DNA of 49,324 nt, taken from assembly GCA_964626565.1 (NCBI GenBank), contig CAZVFX010000049.1, forward strand, positions 1 to 49,324. The letters run 5' to 3'. Within the stretch, counting starts at the first letter, position 1. Each line of letters begins with the position of its first letter. A program made the translations under genes and the position numbers. The notes beneath the pieces are model-generated. The model did not search any database, was not told the DNA's origin, and worked only from the letters and a program-made list of their open reading frames with translations. The stretch comes from CAZVFX01 sp964626565. Lineage in GTDB: Bacteria; Myxococcota_A; UBA9042; CAIXZC01. Below, piece after piece: positions 39,289 to 47,479 of the stretch.

Positions 39289-40028
39289 GTTCCGGCCGGC
39301 CGCTCATCGCCATAACATCGTGCTCCCAACGCAAAGGTCTCGAGTTTCGCGACGAGTCGGTGAGCCTGTCTCTGGACTACGCGCGAAAGGTGGCCGCCTT
39401 TGGCGGTACTCCGCTGGTGGTCCCCAATCTTGAGTTGGATGCGGCTGCGCTCCTGGCCCGCATCGACGGCCTGATACTCACCGGCGGCGGTGACGTGGAA
39501 ACCTCGTTGTTCCAGGATGCCCCCGGCCCATACGACGACCTGGCTACCCTTGTCGACCTGACCAGGGACCGCTTGGAAATCGACTTGTGCAAGCAGGCGA
39601 TGGAGACCTGCCTGCCCATCTTCGGCATCTGCCGGGGAATTCAGATCCTGAATGTGGCAATGGGCGGCACCTTGTATATCGACATTCCGTCGGAAGTGAC
39701 CGACCCGGTGAACCACCGGGAGAGCGACCGCCCGAGAGAGGGCGTCCACCACATCACCATCGATTCTTCCAGCCGCCTTCACCAGATCACCGGACTCACC
39801 ACCGTTGAGGTGAACAGCACCCATCACCAGGCGGTGAAAGACCTCGCGCCCAGTCTTACCGCCACCGCCACCACCAGCGACGGCATCATTGAAGCCGTGG
39901 AAGTCCCCGGCCACCCATTCCTCATAGCCGTCCAGTTCCACCCCGAACGCCTTCTCCGGGAGGGTAAAAACCTGTTCGACCCGCTGTGGGCGGAATTCCT
40001 GCGCGTTTGTGCCCGGCAAAGAGCGTAG
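39285..40028 (+). CDS. Class-I glutamine amidotransferase-like (gamma-glutamyl-GABA hydrolase family)
   Basis: A 247-aa hydrolase of the peptidase C26/PuuD family. The nucleophile Cys116 lies in FGICRGIQILN, with the oxyanion glycines LILTGGGD upstream, VNSTHHQAV, and QFHPE with the catalytic His/Glu. PuuD-type members cleave gamma-glutamyl amides; others give ammonia. It starts at GTG 39285 within the stop of the carbamoyltransferase (GTGA) and is the last gene of the coupled set. It may remove a gamma-glutamyl protecting group at a late step, as seen in principle in other pathways, or supply ammonia to the PP-loop enzyme; both are inference. Confidence 0.9.
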   Translation: MSSGRPLIAITSCSQRKGLEFRDESVSLSLDYARKVAAFGGTPLVVPNLELDAAALLARIDGLILTGGGDVETSLFQDAPGPYDDLATLVDLTRDRLEIDLCKQAMETCLPIFGICRGIQILNVAMGGTLYIDIPSEVTDPVNHRESDRPREGVHHITIDSSSRLHQITGLTTVEVNSTHHQAVKDLAPSLTATATTSDGIIEAVEVPGHPFLIAVQFHPERLLREGKNLFDPLWAEFLRVCARQRA

Positions 40029-40032
40029 CGGA

Positions 40033-40061
40033 TTGCACCGACCGACCTCGATTTGTAAGAT
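40033..40061 (+). promoter_or_regulatory. Promoter candidate for pilin-like repeat lipoprotein
   Basis: TTGCAC (40033-40038) and TAAGAT (40056-40061) are spaced by 17 bases, about 41 bases before the ATG at 40103. It is a moderate match only. It suggests the gene is not part of the upstream operon, whose last stop is at 40028. Confidence 0.3.
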
Positions 40062-40102
40062 GTAGCTAGCCCCGACAATCAAGCCCCGCATGGAGGATGC
40101 CG

Positions 40103-42022
40103 ATGATTCGCGCGCGCGCGGCCGTTGCTCTGTTACTCTTGCACTCTTGCATCGACCAGGGCGCAAGGAGCCCGTCGCTTGACTCAGATGACATGTGCCC
40201 GCAAGTGTCGGACGAAGGGGTGTGCCTGTGCGCACCCGGGCAAGCATGCATTGACGGTAGTTGCTATGACTGCTCTGTGGAGGGGTGGTGTAATGCCGTT
40301 TCCTGTGAGGACGACGGCGACCCTTGTACGCTGCAGGTGATCGGGCCGGACAGCGGGGCTTGCGCCACTCTCCTCAACCCGGATTGTATCGAACCGGTTA
40401 CCGCCCTGGCCCGGACCTTTCGAGGTGCCCAAGCTTACTACAGTATGTGGCGACCCAGCGGCGATGGCATAGGCCCGCCCGAATTGTCGTTCGGTGAACA
40501 GATGCCGCTGCTGCAGGGAATGACTCCGTCCCCCGGCACCTGCTGCCCCGCTTTTGGCGGCCCCGACTCCAATGGTGACCATCTGTGCGATGTCGACGCG
40601 TCACTCTGGCAGACTGAAACCTGGAGATTTCTGGGATTCAAGCTGGAAGAAGGACACCGTTTCGCTTACTCGTTCGAGGAGTTCGGTGACAGTTCCGGCG
40701 AACCCTTGTTCGAGATACTGGCGGTAGGAGACCTGGACTGTGATGGCACCAGTGTCACTTTCTCACTTCAGGGGAGCTTCGCACCGGATTCCAAGCCATA
40801 TTTCGACTCGTGGGAACTAAACCGGCTGAACAAACCGACCCAGATCGCAGTCGCTCACAAGGCGCTGGCAAATGGCCCGGCCTTCATCGACCCCTACTTG
40901 GACGTACCGCCTGCAACCACGGCGAACGACGCTTACCAAATCGGCGTGGGCGAAACCTACTACGGACGATTCTCTGAGCCGCTCGTCTACCTGCAGGAGA
41001 TGTATGTCGGGGCAATGCGCTACTTCTCCATTCCGAGAGCCCAATTAGGACACAAGCCGTGGTGCCTCAGCGCACCCGGCGACTACGAACTGATGAAGCC
41101 GTACAAGGCGCACTTCCCGGAGTACCTCCCGCTCACCTACGGGCTCACCCCGGTGGAGGGTACCTGCTGTTCATCGAGAGGGGGGCACGATACCAAATCC
41201 GACGACTTCTGCGACTCGAATATCGGTTCTTTCGAGTACGGCCCCTGGAGCAACCTGGGGTTCAGCGTCGACTCCCAACATGAGTTCGTCTACGCAATTG
41301 AGGAAGACGAGTGGTTCGATGTGACCAGACTGCGGTTCAAGGCGTACCGAGACCCGGATTGCGACGGGCAATACGAGATGCTGGTACTCACGGCGACCAT
41401 ACCGGACGAGCCTAACGTATGCTCGGTGTCTCAAGAACAGTTTCTCTCATACTTCCCGGTTCATGATTGGGCTCCGGGCAGTCACCCCGGTTATCAACAG
41501 GCAGCAGGCATTCCGGTCAACTATGCGTGGCTCGGACCCAACAACCTGCCGGTCGAAATAATGGAGGACGACCTACCGGGGGACGAGTCCTTTGAGTACC
41601 TGTTCCACGAGCCTCTCGTCGCCCTGCAAGCAATAGTGGACGGCACCACAGCCTATTTTGACGACAATTGCGATCTGCCGGAAATGCCGCCGCTCACACC
41701 TCCTCTTGGCTGCTGCTCTTGGCGCAGCGGAACCGCAGACTCCGACGGCGACAATGTCTGCGATCCGGAGCTGGTGGATTGGAGTCACGAGTTCTGGCTG
41801 GCAATCGGGTTCTCCATCTCAGTCGAGCATTCCTACTGGTATCAGGTCACAAGTGAGATTCTGGACGACGGCAACAGGCTCATTAGAGCGACGGCAATGG
41901 GCGACCCGGACTGCAACCATCGGTTCAGAACCATCGAACGCTTCGGTATCGCCCAGCAAACTCCCGGCGAATGCTCCATCCAATGGCTGGAGGGATACCA
42001 CATCGAGAACTTGTTCGAGTAG
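40103..42022 (+). CDS. Lipoprotein with three pilin-like repeats
   Basis: A 639-aa lipoprotein (lipobox LHSC, Cys16) with a Cys-rich N-terminal region (about 30-85). It then holds three copies of a domain that looks like the C-terminal globular part of deltaproteobacterial type IV pilins. Each copy has a YYS/YFS-type helix end, a TPxxGTCC core (Cys pairs at 147, 355 and 537), D..C then W....W..LGF, H[FY]xY, and GDLDCDG/DPDCDG near the end. No pilin N-terminal methylation helix is present, so these are not assembled pilins. I choose ATG 40103 because the GGAGG is six bases upstream; ATG 40097 directly abuts it. Its function is unknown; a surface mimic or binding partner of pili is possible. 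Confidence 0.75.
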   Translation: MIRARAAVALLLLHSCIDQGARSPSLDSDDMCPQVSDEGVCLCAPGQACIDGSCYDCSVEGWCNAVSCEDDGDPCTLQVIGPDSGACATLLNPDCIEPVTALARTFRGAQAYYSMWRPSGDGIGPPELSFGEQMPLLQGMTPSPGTCCPAFGGPDSNGDHLCDVDASLWQTETWRFLGFKLEEGHRFAYSFEEFGDSSGEPLFEILAVGDLDCDGTSVTFSLQGSFAPDSKPYFDSWELNRLNKPTQIAVAHKALANGPAFIDPYLDVPPATTANDAYQIGVGETYYGRFSEPLVYLQEMYVGAMRYFSIPRAQLGHKPWCLSAPGDYELMKPYKAHFPEYLPLTYGLTPVEGTCCSSRGGHDTKSDDFCDSNIGSFEYGPWSNLGFSVDSQHEFVYAIEEDEWFDVTRLRFKAYRDPDCDGQYEMLVLTATIPDEPNVCSVSQEQFLSYFPVHDWAPGSHPGYQQAAGIPVNYAWLGPNNLPVEIMEDDLPGDESFEYLFHEPLVALQAIVDGTTAYFDDNCDLPEMPPLTPPLGCCSWRSGTADSDGDNVCDPELVDWSHEFWLAIGFSISVEHSYWYQVTSEILDDGNRLIRATAMGDPDCNHRFRTIERFGIAQQTPGECSIQWLEGYHIENLFE

Positions 42023-42332
42023 ACCCGGCGGGCTATCGGCCGCGAGCACCTGATTGCGGGTCTCCGACGAGAACCGCAAAAAAAGTCGGTGGCAAGTGCA
42101 GATTTTTTGGCCACATGGCTTTCAGAACCCCGATAAGTAAGGGTGAAGGTCAATTGGCCTACGCAGGGACCGCGGGCCCTGCTTAGTCCCGGTAGTTGGC
42201 TCGTTCTTTGAAGCTGGCATGGGGGTTTCGTCGCTTGGCCGTGGGCGCCGGTTCCAATGGTGGGTAAGTCGGCCTGAAATATGCACCCAGGAACTTGTAC
42301 AACTGCACACGCCACAAGAGCACCTCTGTCCC

Positions 42333-42361
42333 AAAAAGGAGAAGGAAGGAAGGAAGAAGGA
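42333..42361 (+). repeat. Polypurine GGAA/GAAGG microsatellite
   Basis: A 29-base stretch made only of A and G with repeated GGAA/GAAGG units, in the noncoding gap. It is prone to slippage. No function is apparent. Confidence 0.7.
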
Positions 42362-42550
42362 CCCCACCCGACCATAAATCGCCTCACCCCCTCACCCTAA
42401 ATGGAGACGTCTGCGCTGCCTGCCCGCCAGGTCAGAGGGGCGGGTGGGTGTGGCGAAGGTTGGGGGCGGAGGCTACATTGATGACGAGTCTGCGGGCGCA
42501 CGGGGCCGGGCCCCGGCGATGGTGAAGCAGCGCTTTGCGTGCGCCAGGCG

Positions 42551-42595
42551 TATGGGACCTATGAGTCTTATACGACCTATTGGACCTATAGACAC
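42551..42595. repeat. Degenerate 9-bp tandem repeat (TAT + six bases)
   Basis: Five consecutive 9-base units each begin TAT, followed by GGGACC, GAGTCT, ACGACC, TGGACC and AGACAC. Because nine is a multiple of three, all frames through it stay open and give artefactual repetitive peptides. It lies 41 bases beyond the end of the HAD gene. Confidence 0.7.
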
Positions 42596-42635
42596 CATCG
42601 CGTTGCGAATGGGGGTGCGCTATCGGGGAAGGCGC

Positions 42636-43337
42636 CTACTGCAGGCCCATCGCCTCGAGGACAGCGGCTGTGTCCGAAAGGTCATCAAAGAAATGATCGG
42701 GGTTCTGGGCGAGGAGGTCTTCTTTGGGATGCCAGCCGGTGGCTACTGCGATGCTGACGAAGTTTGACCTGCGGGCCGCGTCGATATCGAGGTTGCTGTC
42801 GCCGATTACGAAGACTCTGTCGTCGGGGATAGTATAGCCGGCCAGGGCGCGGCCGCGATTGGCGCCGATGGTGGTGAGTTCGGCCCGGTCGATGGCGTCG
42901 GAGCCAAAGCCGCCAAAGGGGAAGCGATGCCACAGGTTGGCGGCTTCCAGTTTGTGGCGGGAACCTTCTTTCAGGTTGCCGGTGGCCAGGCCGGTGGGCA
43001 CTTTGCGCTCTTCCAGGGCGTCCAGCAGTTCCGGAACTCCGGGGCACAACTGCAGCAGGTGAGCGGTTTCTTCGAGGCACACCACCAGCAGTTCCAGATA
43101 ACGATCCCGGGCGGCTTCGAGCTCTGCCTGAGTAGGCTTGCGGTCGAACCACTGGGCAAAGGCGTCGGCAAGGATCTGCTGGTCCGTTTTGCCTGAAAAG
43201 GAGTAGTTGTCGAAAGCCCCTTCCACGTTGAACAGCTCGGTGAACATACGCTCGAGTGCGAAGCGCCCGGCGCCGCCGGTATGCACCAGGGTGCCATCAA
43301 TATCGATTAAGACCAGGGTGGGAAGTTCGGTTGACAC
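42636..43337 (-). CDS. HAD-superfamily hydrolase, phosphoglycolate phosphatase-like
   Basis: A 233-aa HAD phosphatase. Motif I is DIDGTLVHTGG (nucleophile and acid aspartates), motif II lies in GLATGN, and motif IV in VFVIGDSNLDIDAA. A helical cap between motifs I and II (about 25-95) places it in subfamily I with phosphoglycolate phosphatases; the real substrate is unknown. It starts at GTG 43337, sharing a base with the stop of the HEAT-repeat gene (TAGTG), so it is translated with that gene. No T-tract terminator follows within about 100 bases. Confidence 0.9.
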   Translation of the reverse strand: MSTELPTLVLIDIDGTLVHTGGAGRFALERMFTELFNVEGAFDNYSFSGKTDQQILADAFAQWFDRKPTQAELEAARDRYLELLVVCLEETAHLLQLCPGVPELLDALEERKVPTGLATGNLKEGSRHKLEAANLWHRFPFGGFGSDAIDRAELTTIGANRGRALAGYTIPDDRVFVIGDSNLDIDAARRSNFVSIAVATGWHPKEDLLAQNPDHFFDDLSDTAAVLEAMGLQ

Positions 43338-45256
43338 TATTTCTCGTAGCCGAGGAAGATGTTGACCAGGGCTGCGCCGGATGCGACGCGGTATGTTTCG
43401 TCGGGATCGAGAAGCATACCCCTGAGTTTCTTCACCGCCTCAGCTTCCTTGGGTGAGTACTTCGAAGCCAGGTCGATGGAGGCAAGTCGCAGCCGCCGAT
43501 TCTGGTCTTTGAAGAAGGCCTCGAGCAAAGTGATGGATTCCTGCTTTTTGATTACTGCCAGGCGGTTGAGGATAATGACCCTCAGTTCGTTGTCTTTGGA
43601 CGCAAACAGCTCCCGCTCGAGGATCTGGATCTCCAAATCGGCGCCCAGGTGCCTGAACGAGATCACTGCTTCTCTTCTGACCCGATCATTGATGCTGAGC
43701 AGCGCAGCCTTCAGGTACTCCACGAACTCGCCTTTGAGTTCCGCAGCCATGTCTTCGAGGAAACCGTCGGGCAACCAGCCCAGCGCGGCTTTGAAGATCT
43801 GCACCCCTTCGGCGGGGCTGATTCTAACGATTGCTTTTAGAGCCTTGGTGCGCTGGTCTTTGGTGAACTGGGTTTGGAGAACGTTGCGCAGGGTAGCGAT
43901 GGCTGAACGATGCCTCACACTGCACAGCGCGTTGATAGCTTCCTCCCTTACCGTCGGGTCGAAGATGAGGAACGCGACCACGTCGATGATCGACTTGTCG
44001 CCGATATTGCCGAGCGAGACGACCAGCGCCTTCTTCACTGCCGCGTCGAGGTCGTTGCGCAGGGCGTCGGCGAGGTAGGGCACTGATTCGGCCTGCTGCA
44101 GTTCTCCGATCGCCTGGGCCGCTCGCAGACGGATGATGGGGCTGCCGTCCCTTAGCAATTGGTGAAGCTGAGGAAGGGCGCGGGTGCCTTTCATGCGGCC
44201 GATAAAGAAGACCGCGGCGGCGCGGTGGCCCAGATTGGTGGATTGAAGCCGCTGGAGCATGCGATCGTAGACGCTGTCGTCCTTGGCTCTGGTGAAGATA
44301 TCATAAACGGTGTAGAGCACTTCCGGGTCAGGGTCGCCGTATAGGAACAGTTTGGCTCTCTCCAGAACCTCGGTATGGGTCGGCACTCCGATCACTCCGT
44401 TGAGGCAGCGCAACTGACGATGGACATCGTTTTCGTCACACATTGGCAACAGCACGTCGATGGCCTTTTCTTCGCCTCTTCGTCCCAGCACATAGGCTGC
44501 GCCTTCAGCCAGGTCGACATCGTCGCCGGCCATGACCTTGTAGAGGAACCCGACGTCGTACGTCTTGTCCAACTCGGTGAGGAATTCGAACGCTTTGAGC
44601 TTCTCTTCCTTGGTGAGTTCCGGGATGGTCTTGACAAGAAGGGGATACATGTCCTTGTCCTTGAAGATGCCAAGGTTGTTCATCACCCAGGATTTCACCG
44701 GCGGGAGTTTCCTCAGCCGTTCGTAGTACTTGGCTGCGAGGGCGGAGTCCTCCTTGAAGATCTCGCCGAGGATGAGGCCTCTGACGTCATCGACTTTAAC
44801 CAGGGCTTCCTCCAGCAGGTCCATGGCTTCGCCGGGGGGGAGACCGAGTACGAGATTGAGGGGGCTGAGTCCCGGCTTGTTGTAGAGTGTCGTATTGGCC
44901 ACGGCTGAGCCCAGCGTCTTGCGATAGGCCGGGTCTTTAGCGCGAATGAGCGCCTTGATGGCCGAATGCCTGACCACCCACTGTGGGTCCTTTAGCGCGT
45001 CGAGGAGATACTCCTTGGCCTTGTCCGCGCGGAGGCGGCCGACATAATTCACCGCCTGAGCACGGGTTTCCATATCCGCGCTGCGCGTACCTCGCTCCAG
45101 CACCGCGAACACTTCGTTTTCAAGGTCTGCGTCCATGGCCGTTTGTGCAGATTTCTTCTTTTTCTTCTTCTTCTTTCCTCCGGCTTCAGCGACTCCCAGA
45201 GAGAGGGTGAAGAATACCACCAGAATCGCCGCCATGAGATGCCAGTATTTACGCAT
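43337..45256 (-). CDS. Exported HEAT-repeat protein
   Basis: A 639-aa protein: signal peptide ending near AEA (residue about 25), a run of eight lysines directly after it (about 28-35), then about a dozen HEAT repeats (helix pairs with patterns such as VVRHSAIKALIRA, GHRAAAVFFIGRM, IIRLRAAQAIGEL and VREEAINALCSV) through to the C terminus. HEAT arrays serve as protein-binding scaffolds. GAGGGG precedes the ATG at 45256; a TTG frame to 45271 is less likely. A good promoter lies just upstream (45287-45315). The coupled HAD gene suggests a joint role, but none is evident. The polylysine might bind the membrane or peptidoglycan. Confidence 0.85.
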   Translation of the reverse strand: MRKYWHLMAAILVVFFTLSLGVAEAGGKKKKKKKKSAQTAMDADLENEVFAVLERGTRSADMETRAQAVNYVGRLRADKAKEYLLDALKDPQWVVRHSAIKALIRAKDPAYRKTLGSAVANTTLYNKPGLSPLNLVLGLPPGEAMDLLEEALVKVDDVRGLILGEIFKEDSALAAKYYERLRKLPPVKSWVMNNLGIFKDKDMYPLLVKTIPELTKEEKLKAFEFLTELDKTYDVGFLYKVMAGDDVDLAEGAAYVLGRRGEEKAIDVLLPMCDENDVHRQLRCLNGVIGVPTHTEVLERAKLFLYGDPDPEVLYTVYDIFTRAKDDSVYDRMLQRLQSTNLGHRAAAVFFIGRMKGTRALPQLHQLLRDGSPIIRLRAAQAIGELQQAESVPYLADALRNDLDAAVKKALVVSLGNIGDKSIIDVVAFLIFDPTVREEAINALCSVRHRSAIATLRNVLQTQFTKDQRTKALKAIVRISPAEGVQIFKAALGWLPDGFLEDMAAELKGEFVEYLKAALLSINDRVRREAVISFRHLGADLEIQILERELFASKDNELRVIILNRLAVIKKQESITLLEAFFKDQNRRLRLASIDLASKYSPKEAEAVKKLRGMLLDPDETYRVASGAALVNIFLGYEK

Positions 45257-45286
45257 GATGCCCCTCAGCAATTTTCAATTGGTACG

Positions 45287-45315
45287 ATTCAACAACTATT
45301 ACTGTCTTGTGTCAA
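45287..45315 (-). promoter_or_regulatory. Sigma-70-like promoter of HEAT-repeat/HAD operon
   Basis: On the minus strand a perfect TTGACA (45310-45315) and TTGAAT (45287-45292, four of six) are separated by exactly 17 bases. It occupies the 62-base gap after the stop of the upstream MopE-like gene and would start transcripts near 45280, 24 bases before the ATG. Confidence 0.65.
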
Positions 45316-45318
45316 GGA

Positions 45319-47469
45319 TTAGTAGTTAGGATGGGGTTTGGTGCCCTGCTCGAATCCATCGGTGAGCCATTGGAAGTTGTCCACCACGACCTCGGAGTCG
45401 TAGATACCGTCGGAGGTATCGTGAATGTGGAATATCAACTCGAAGGTTTCGTTTGGCTGGATGGGCCAGGAGGTGGTTAGCCAACCGGTGGAGGAGCCGT
45501 TGGTGGAGCCGCCCGGTCCGCACTGGAAGCCGGTGCCGGCAATGCTGGTCTGGACGTTGCTGCACGGCTCACTGAACGCAGTGTTGATGGCGATGTAGCA
45601 CTGCTTTTCACCGTTGTCGTCGATGAAGTCGTGATATGAGTTGGGGTTGCTGCACGCGGTGTGATTGATCACCTTCTTGACGTTGTTGGTGGTTTGCGGC
45701 GCTTTCAGGATCATGTAGAACTTGTCGTTGAACACCGAGCCGATGTACTCCTCGTATTCCTCAGACATGTAGATGTAGTCCAGAGAGAAGCCGATGGCGG
45801 TGGGGGGTGCGATCATGACCACTTTGAATTCTACGTTGTCGTGGGTGTTGTACCCATCTGCAGAGAAGGGATCCCCGGCAGAGCCTCCTCCGGGGAGGTC
45901 GGTGGAGTGGCTGGTGCCGGTCGCGGGGCCTGAGGCAAGTAACGCATAGCTGTTGCCGGCCCATGGAGACAGGTCGTTATTCGGGCTGCCGAAGTGGCTC
46001 ACTGCGTTCCACGCGCTGGAGATGTTGTCGCCGGTGGGGGAATAGATATCAGAGGAGACGATGTACTGATCGAAGCACATCTCCATGGAGCAGAGGTAGG
46101 CGTTGAGGTTCTGCCCGGTGCAGTTGGCGGGGCACGCAAAGATGAGCGGGCCACCTTCATCGACGTCGCCGTCGCAGTCGTTGTCCATGCCGTCGTTAGG
46201 TATTTCGTCCATGCCGGGGTGGATCAGAGCGTTGTCGTCATTGCAATCCAACGGCCCGTTGGGACAGGTCTGGGGGTTGCCGGCTACCGGCATATAGATA
46301 TTGCACCAATCGTCGCCGTCCTTGTCGCACTGCTCGTCTATGACGCCGCTGCAGTTGTTGTCCTTATCGTCACACATCTCGGTCATATCCGGACTCATAT
46401 CCGGATTGTTGTCGTCGCAGTCGCCGAATTTCAGTGAGAGCCCCGGCTGGTTTGCATTGCACAGGCACTGCTGGGAGTCGAACAGGCCCCAGCCGTCGCC
46501 ATCGTTGTCCACGTAGGTCAGGACGCAGCCGGTGGCCTCGCCTTCGTCGATCTGGTCATCGCAGTCGTTGTCCAGGCCGTCACAAGTTTCCATCATTACG
46601 GGGCTGATGCCCGGGTTGTTGTCGTCGCAGTCGCCGAACTCGACCGATTTGCCCGGTTGATATGGATTGCACAGGCAACTCTGGGTTTCGAAGACGCCCC
46701 AGCCGTCCTGGTCCAGATCGTCGAACGCGGGCAGGCAGCCGAGAGCGTCCTCCTCGTCTACTACGCCGTTGCAGTTATTGTCGACTGAGTCGCACTCTTC
46801 TTCCGCCTTGTGGTGGACGTCGGGGTTCAACGGCTGGCAATCGGTCATGTTGGATTCGCCATCGCCGTCCGTATCCTCGTCGGCACAATCCGCCGCCCCG
46901 TCACTGTCGTTGTCGGGAAAGCCTTCGTCGATGAAACCGTCGCAGTTGTTGTCCACTCCGTCGCACGCCTCGGGCATATCGTGATTTATGCTGGGGTTCT
47001 TGGATTCGCAGTCGGTGTCATCGGGATCGCCGTCATTATCATCGTCCGTATCGCACAGATCCCCTTCGCCGTCCTGGTCCGCGTCCAACTGCGAAGGGTT
47101 GTAGTCGGCTGGACAGTTGTCTTCGGGGTCGGGAATCTGGTCGCCGTCTTCGTCGCCGGGTGAACCCTCGTTCTGGAGGTCTGGTGCGGTATCCTCTCCG
47201 GCGGCTACGTCGCCTGCGCCCTCAACGACATCGGCTACCGGCTGGCCGGGGCCATCGGTCACGCACTGCCAGCTTTCGCAAACGAGCCCGGATCCACAGG
47301 TGCCGCACTGCCCCCCACAGCCGTCGCTACCGCACTCCTTGCTCACGCAGGAAGGGAAGCAGGGAGCCTGAACGTCAGGGGTTCCACTTTCGTCGGCCGG
47401 CTCGTCGCAGAAGACAGGGCAGATCCCCAAGAGTACAAGCAGTGCCAGGCGCAATAGACCTCGCTGCAA
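45319..47469 (-). CDS. MopE-motif / choice-of-anchor L secreted protein (paralogue 1)
   Basis: A 716-aa exported protein. It begins with a hydrophobic signal (LLRLALLVLLGICPVFC; lipobox not clear), then a Cys-rich knot (about 37-70) and calcium-type thrombospondin-3-like stretches (DDDNDGDPDDTDC). Five MopE-like metal-binding motifs follow (DC..NP......CDGVDNNCDGxIDEG). The last 260 residues are a choice-of-anchor L-like domain, marked by YSPTGDNI, FGSPNNDL, SEEYEEYIG, FNDKFY and FHIHDTSDGIYDSEV. The start is TTG at 47469, with AGGGAG seven bases upstream and only 10 bases after the stop of paralogue 2. Nearly the same C-terminal domain occurs in that gene, so the two arose by tandem duplication. 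Confidence 0.87.
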   Translation of the reverse strand: MQRGLLRLALLVLLGICPVFCDEPADESGTPDVQAPCFPSCVSKECGSDGCGGQCGTCGSGLVCESWQCVTDGPGQPVADVVEGAGDVAAGEDTAPDLQNEGSPGDEDGDQIPDPEDNCPADYNPSQLDADQDGEGDLCDTDDDNDGDPDDTDCESKNPSINHDMPEACDGVDNNCDGFIDEGFPDNDSDGAADCADEDTDGDGESNMTDCQPLNPDVHHKAEEECDSVDNNCNGVVDEEDALGCLPAFDDLDQDGWGVFETQSCLCNPYQPGKSVEFGDCDDNNPGISPVMMETCDGLDNDCDDQIDEGEATGCVLTYVDNDGDGWGLFDSQQCLCNANQPGLSLKFGDCDDNNPDMSPDMTEMCDDKDNNCSGVIDEQCDKDGDDWCNIYMPVAGNPQTCPNGPLDCNDDNALIHPGMDEIPNDGMDNDCDGDVDEGGPLIFACPANCTGQNLNAYLCSMEMCFDQYIVSSDIYSPTGDNISSAWNAVSHFGSPNNDLSPWAGNSYALLASGPATGTSHSTDLPGGGSAGDPFSADGYNTHDNVEFKVVMIAPPTAIGFSLDYIYMSEEYEEYIGSVFNDKFYMILKAPQTTNNVKKVINHTACSNPNSYHDFIDDNGEKQCYIAINTAFSEPCSNVQTSIAGTGFQCGPGGSTNGSSTGWLTTSWPIQPNETFELIFHIHDTSDGIYDSEVVVDNFQWLTDGFEQGTKPHPNY

Positions 47470-47479
47470 AATCCGCTCC

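Larger units (their letters stand above)
42023..42635. other. Noncoding gap with short repeats between convergent genes
   Basis: This 613-base gap is the longest in the window. It contains a 6-bp inverted repeat GCAGGG/CCCTGC (42163-42182) without a T-tract, a polypurine GGAA run (42333-42361) and a 9-base tandem repeat (42551-42595). The open frames across it lack ribosome-binding sites and have low-complexity translations. I see no RNA gene or mobile element. It is the only convergent junction here with space for transcription termination. Confidence 0.6.

Noticed and set aside
42444..42767. Frames through the 9-base repeat encoding GPM/IGPI-like or YGT/YES-like peptides
   Set aside because: Low-complexity products of a noncoding tandem repeat; they overlap the HAD gene and have no start signals.
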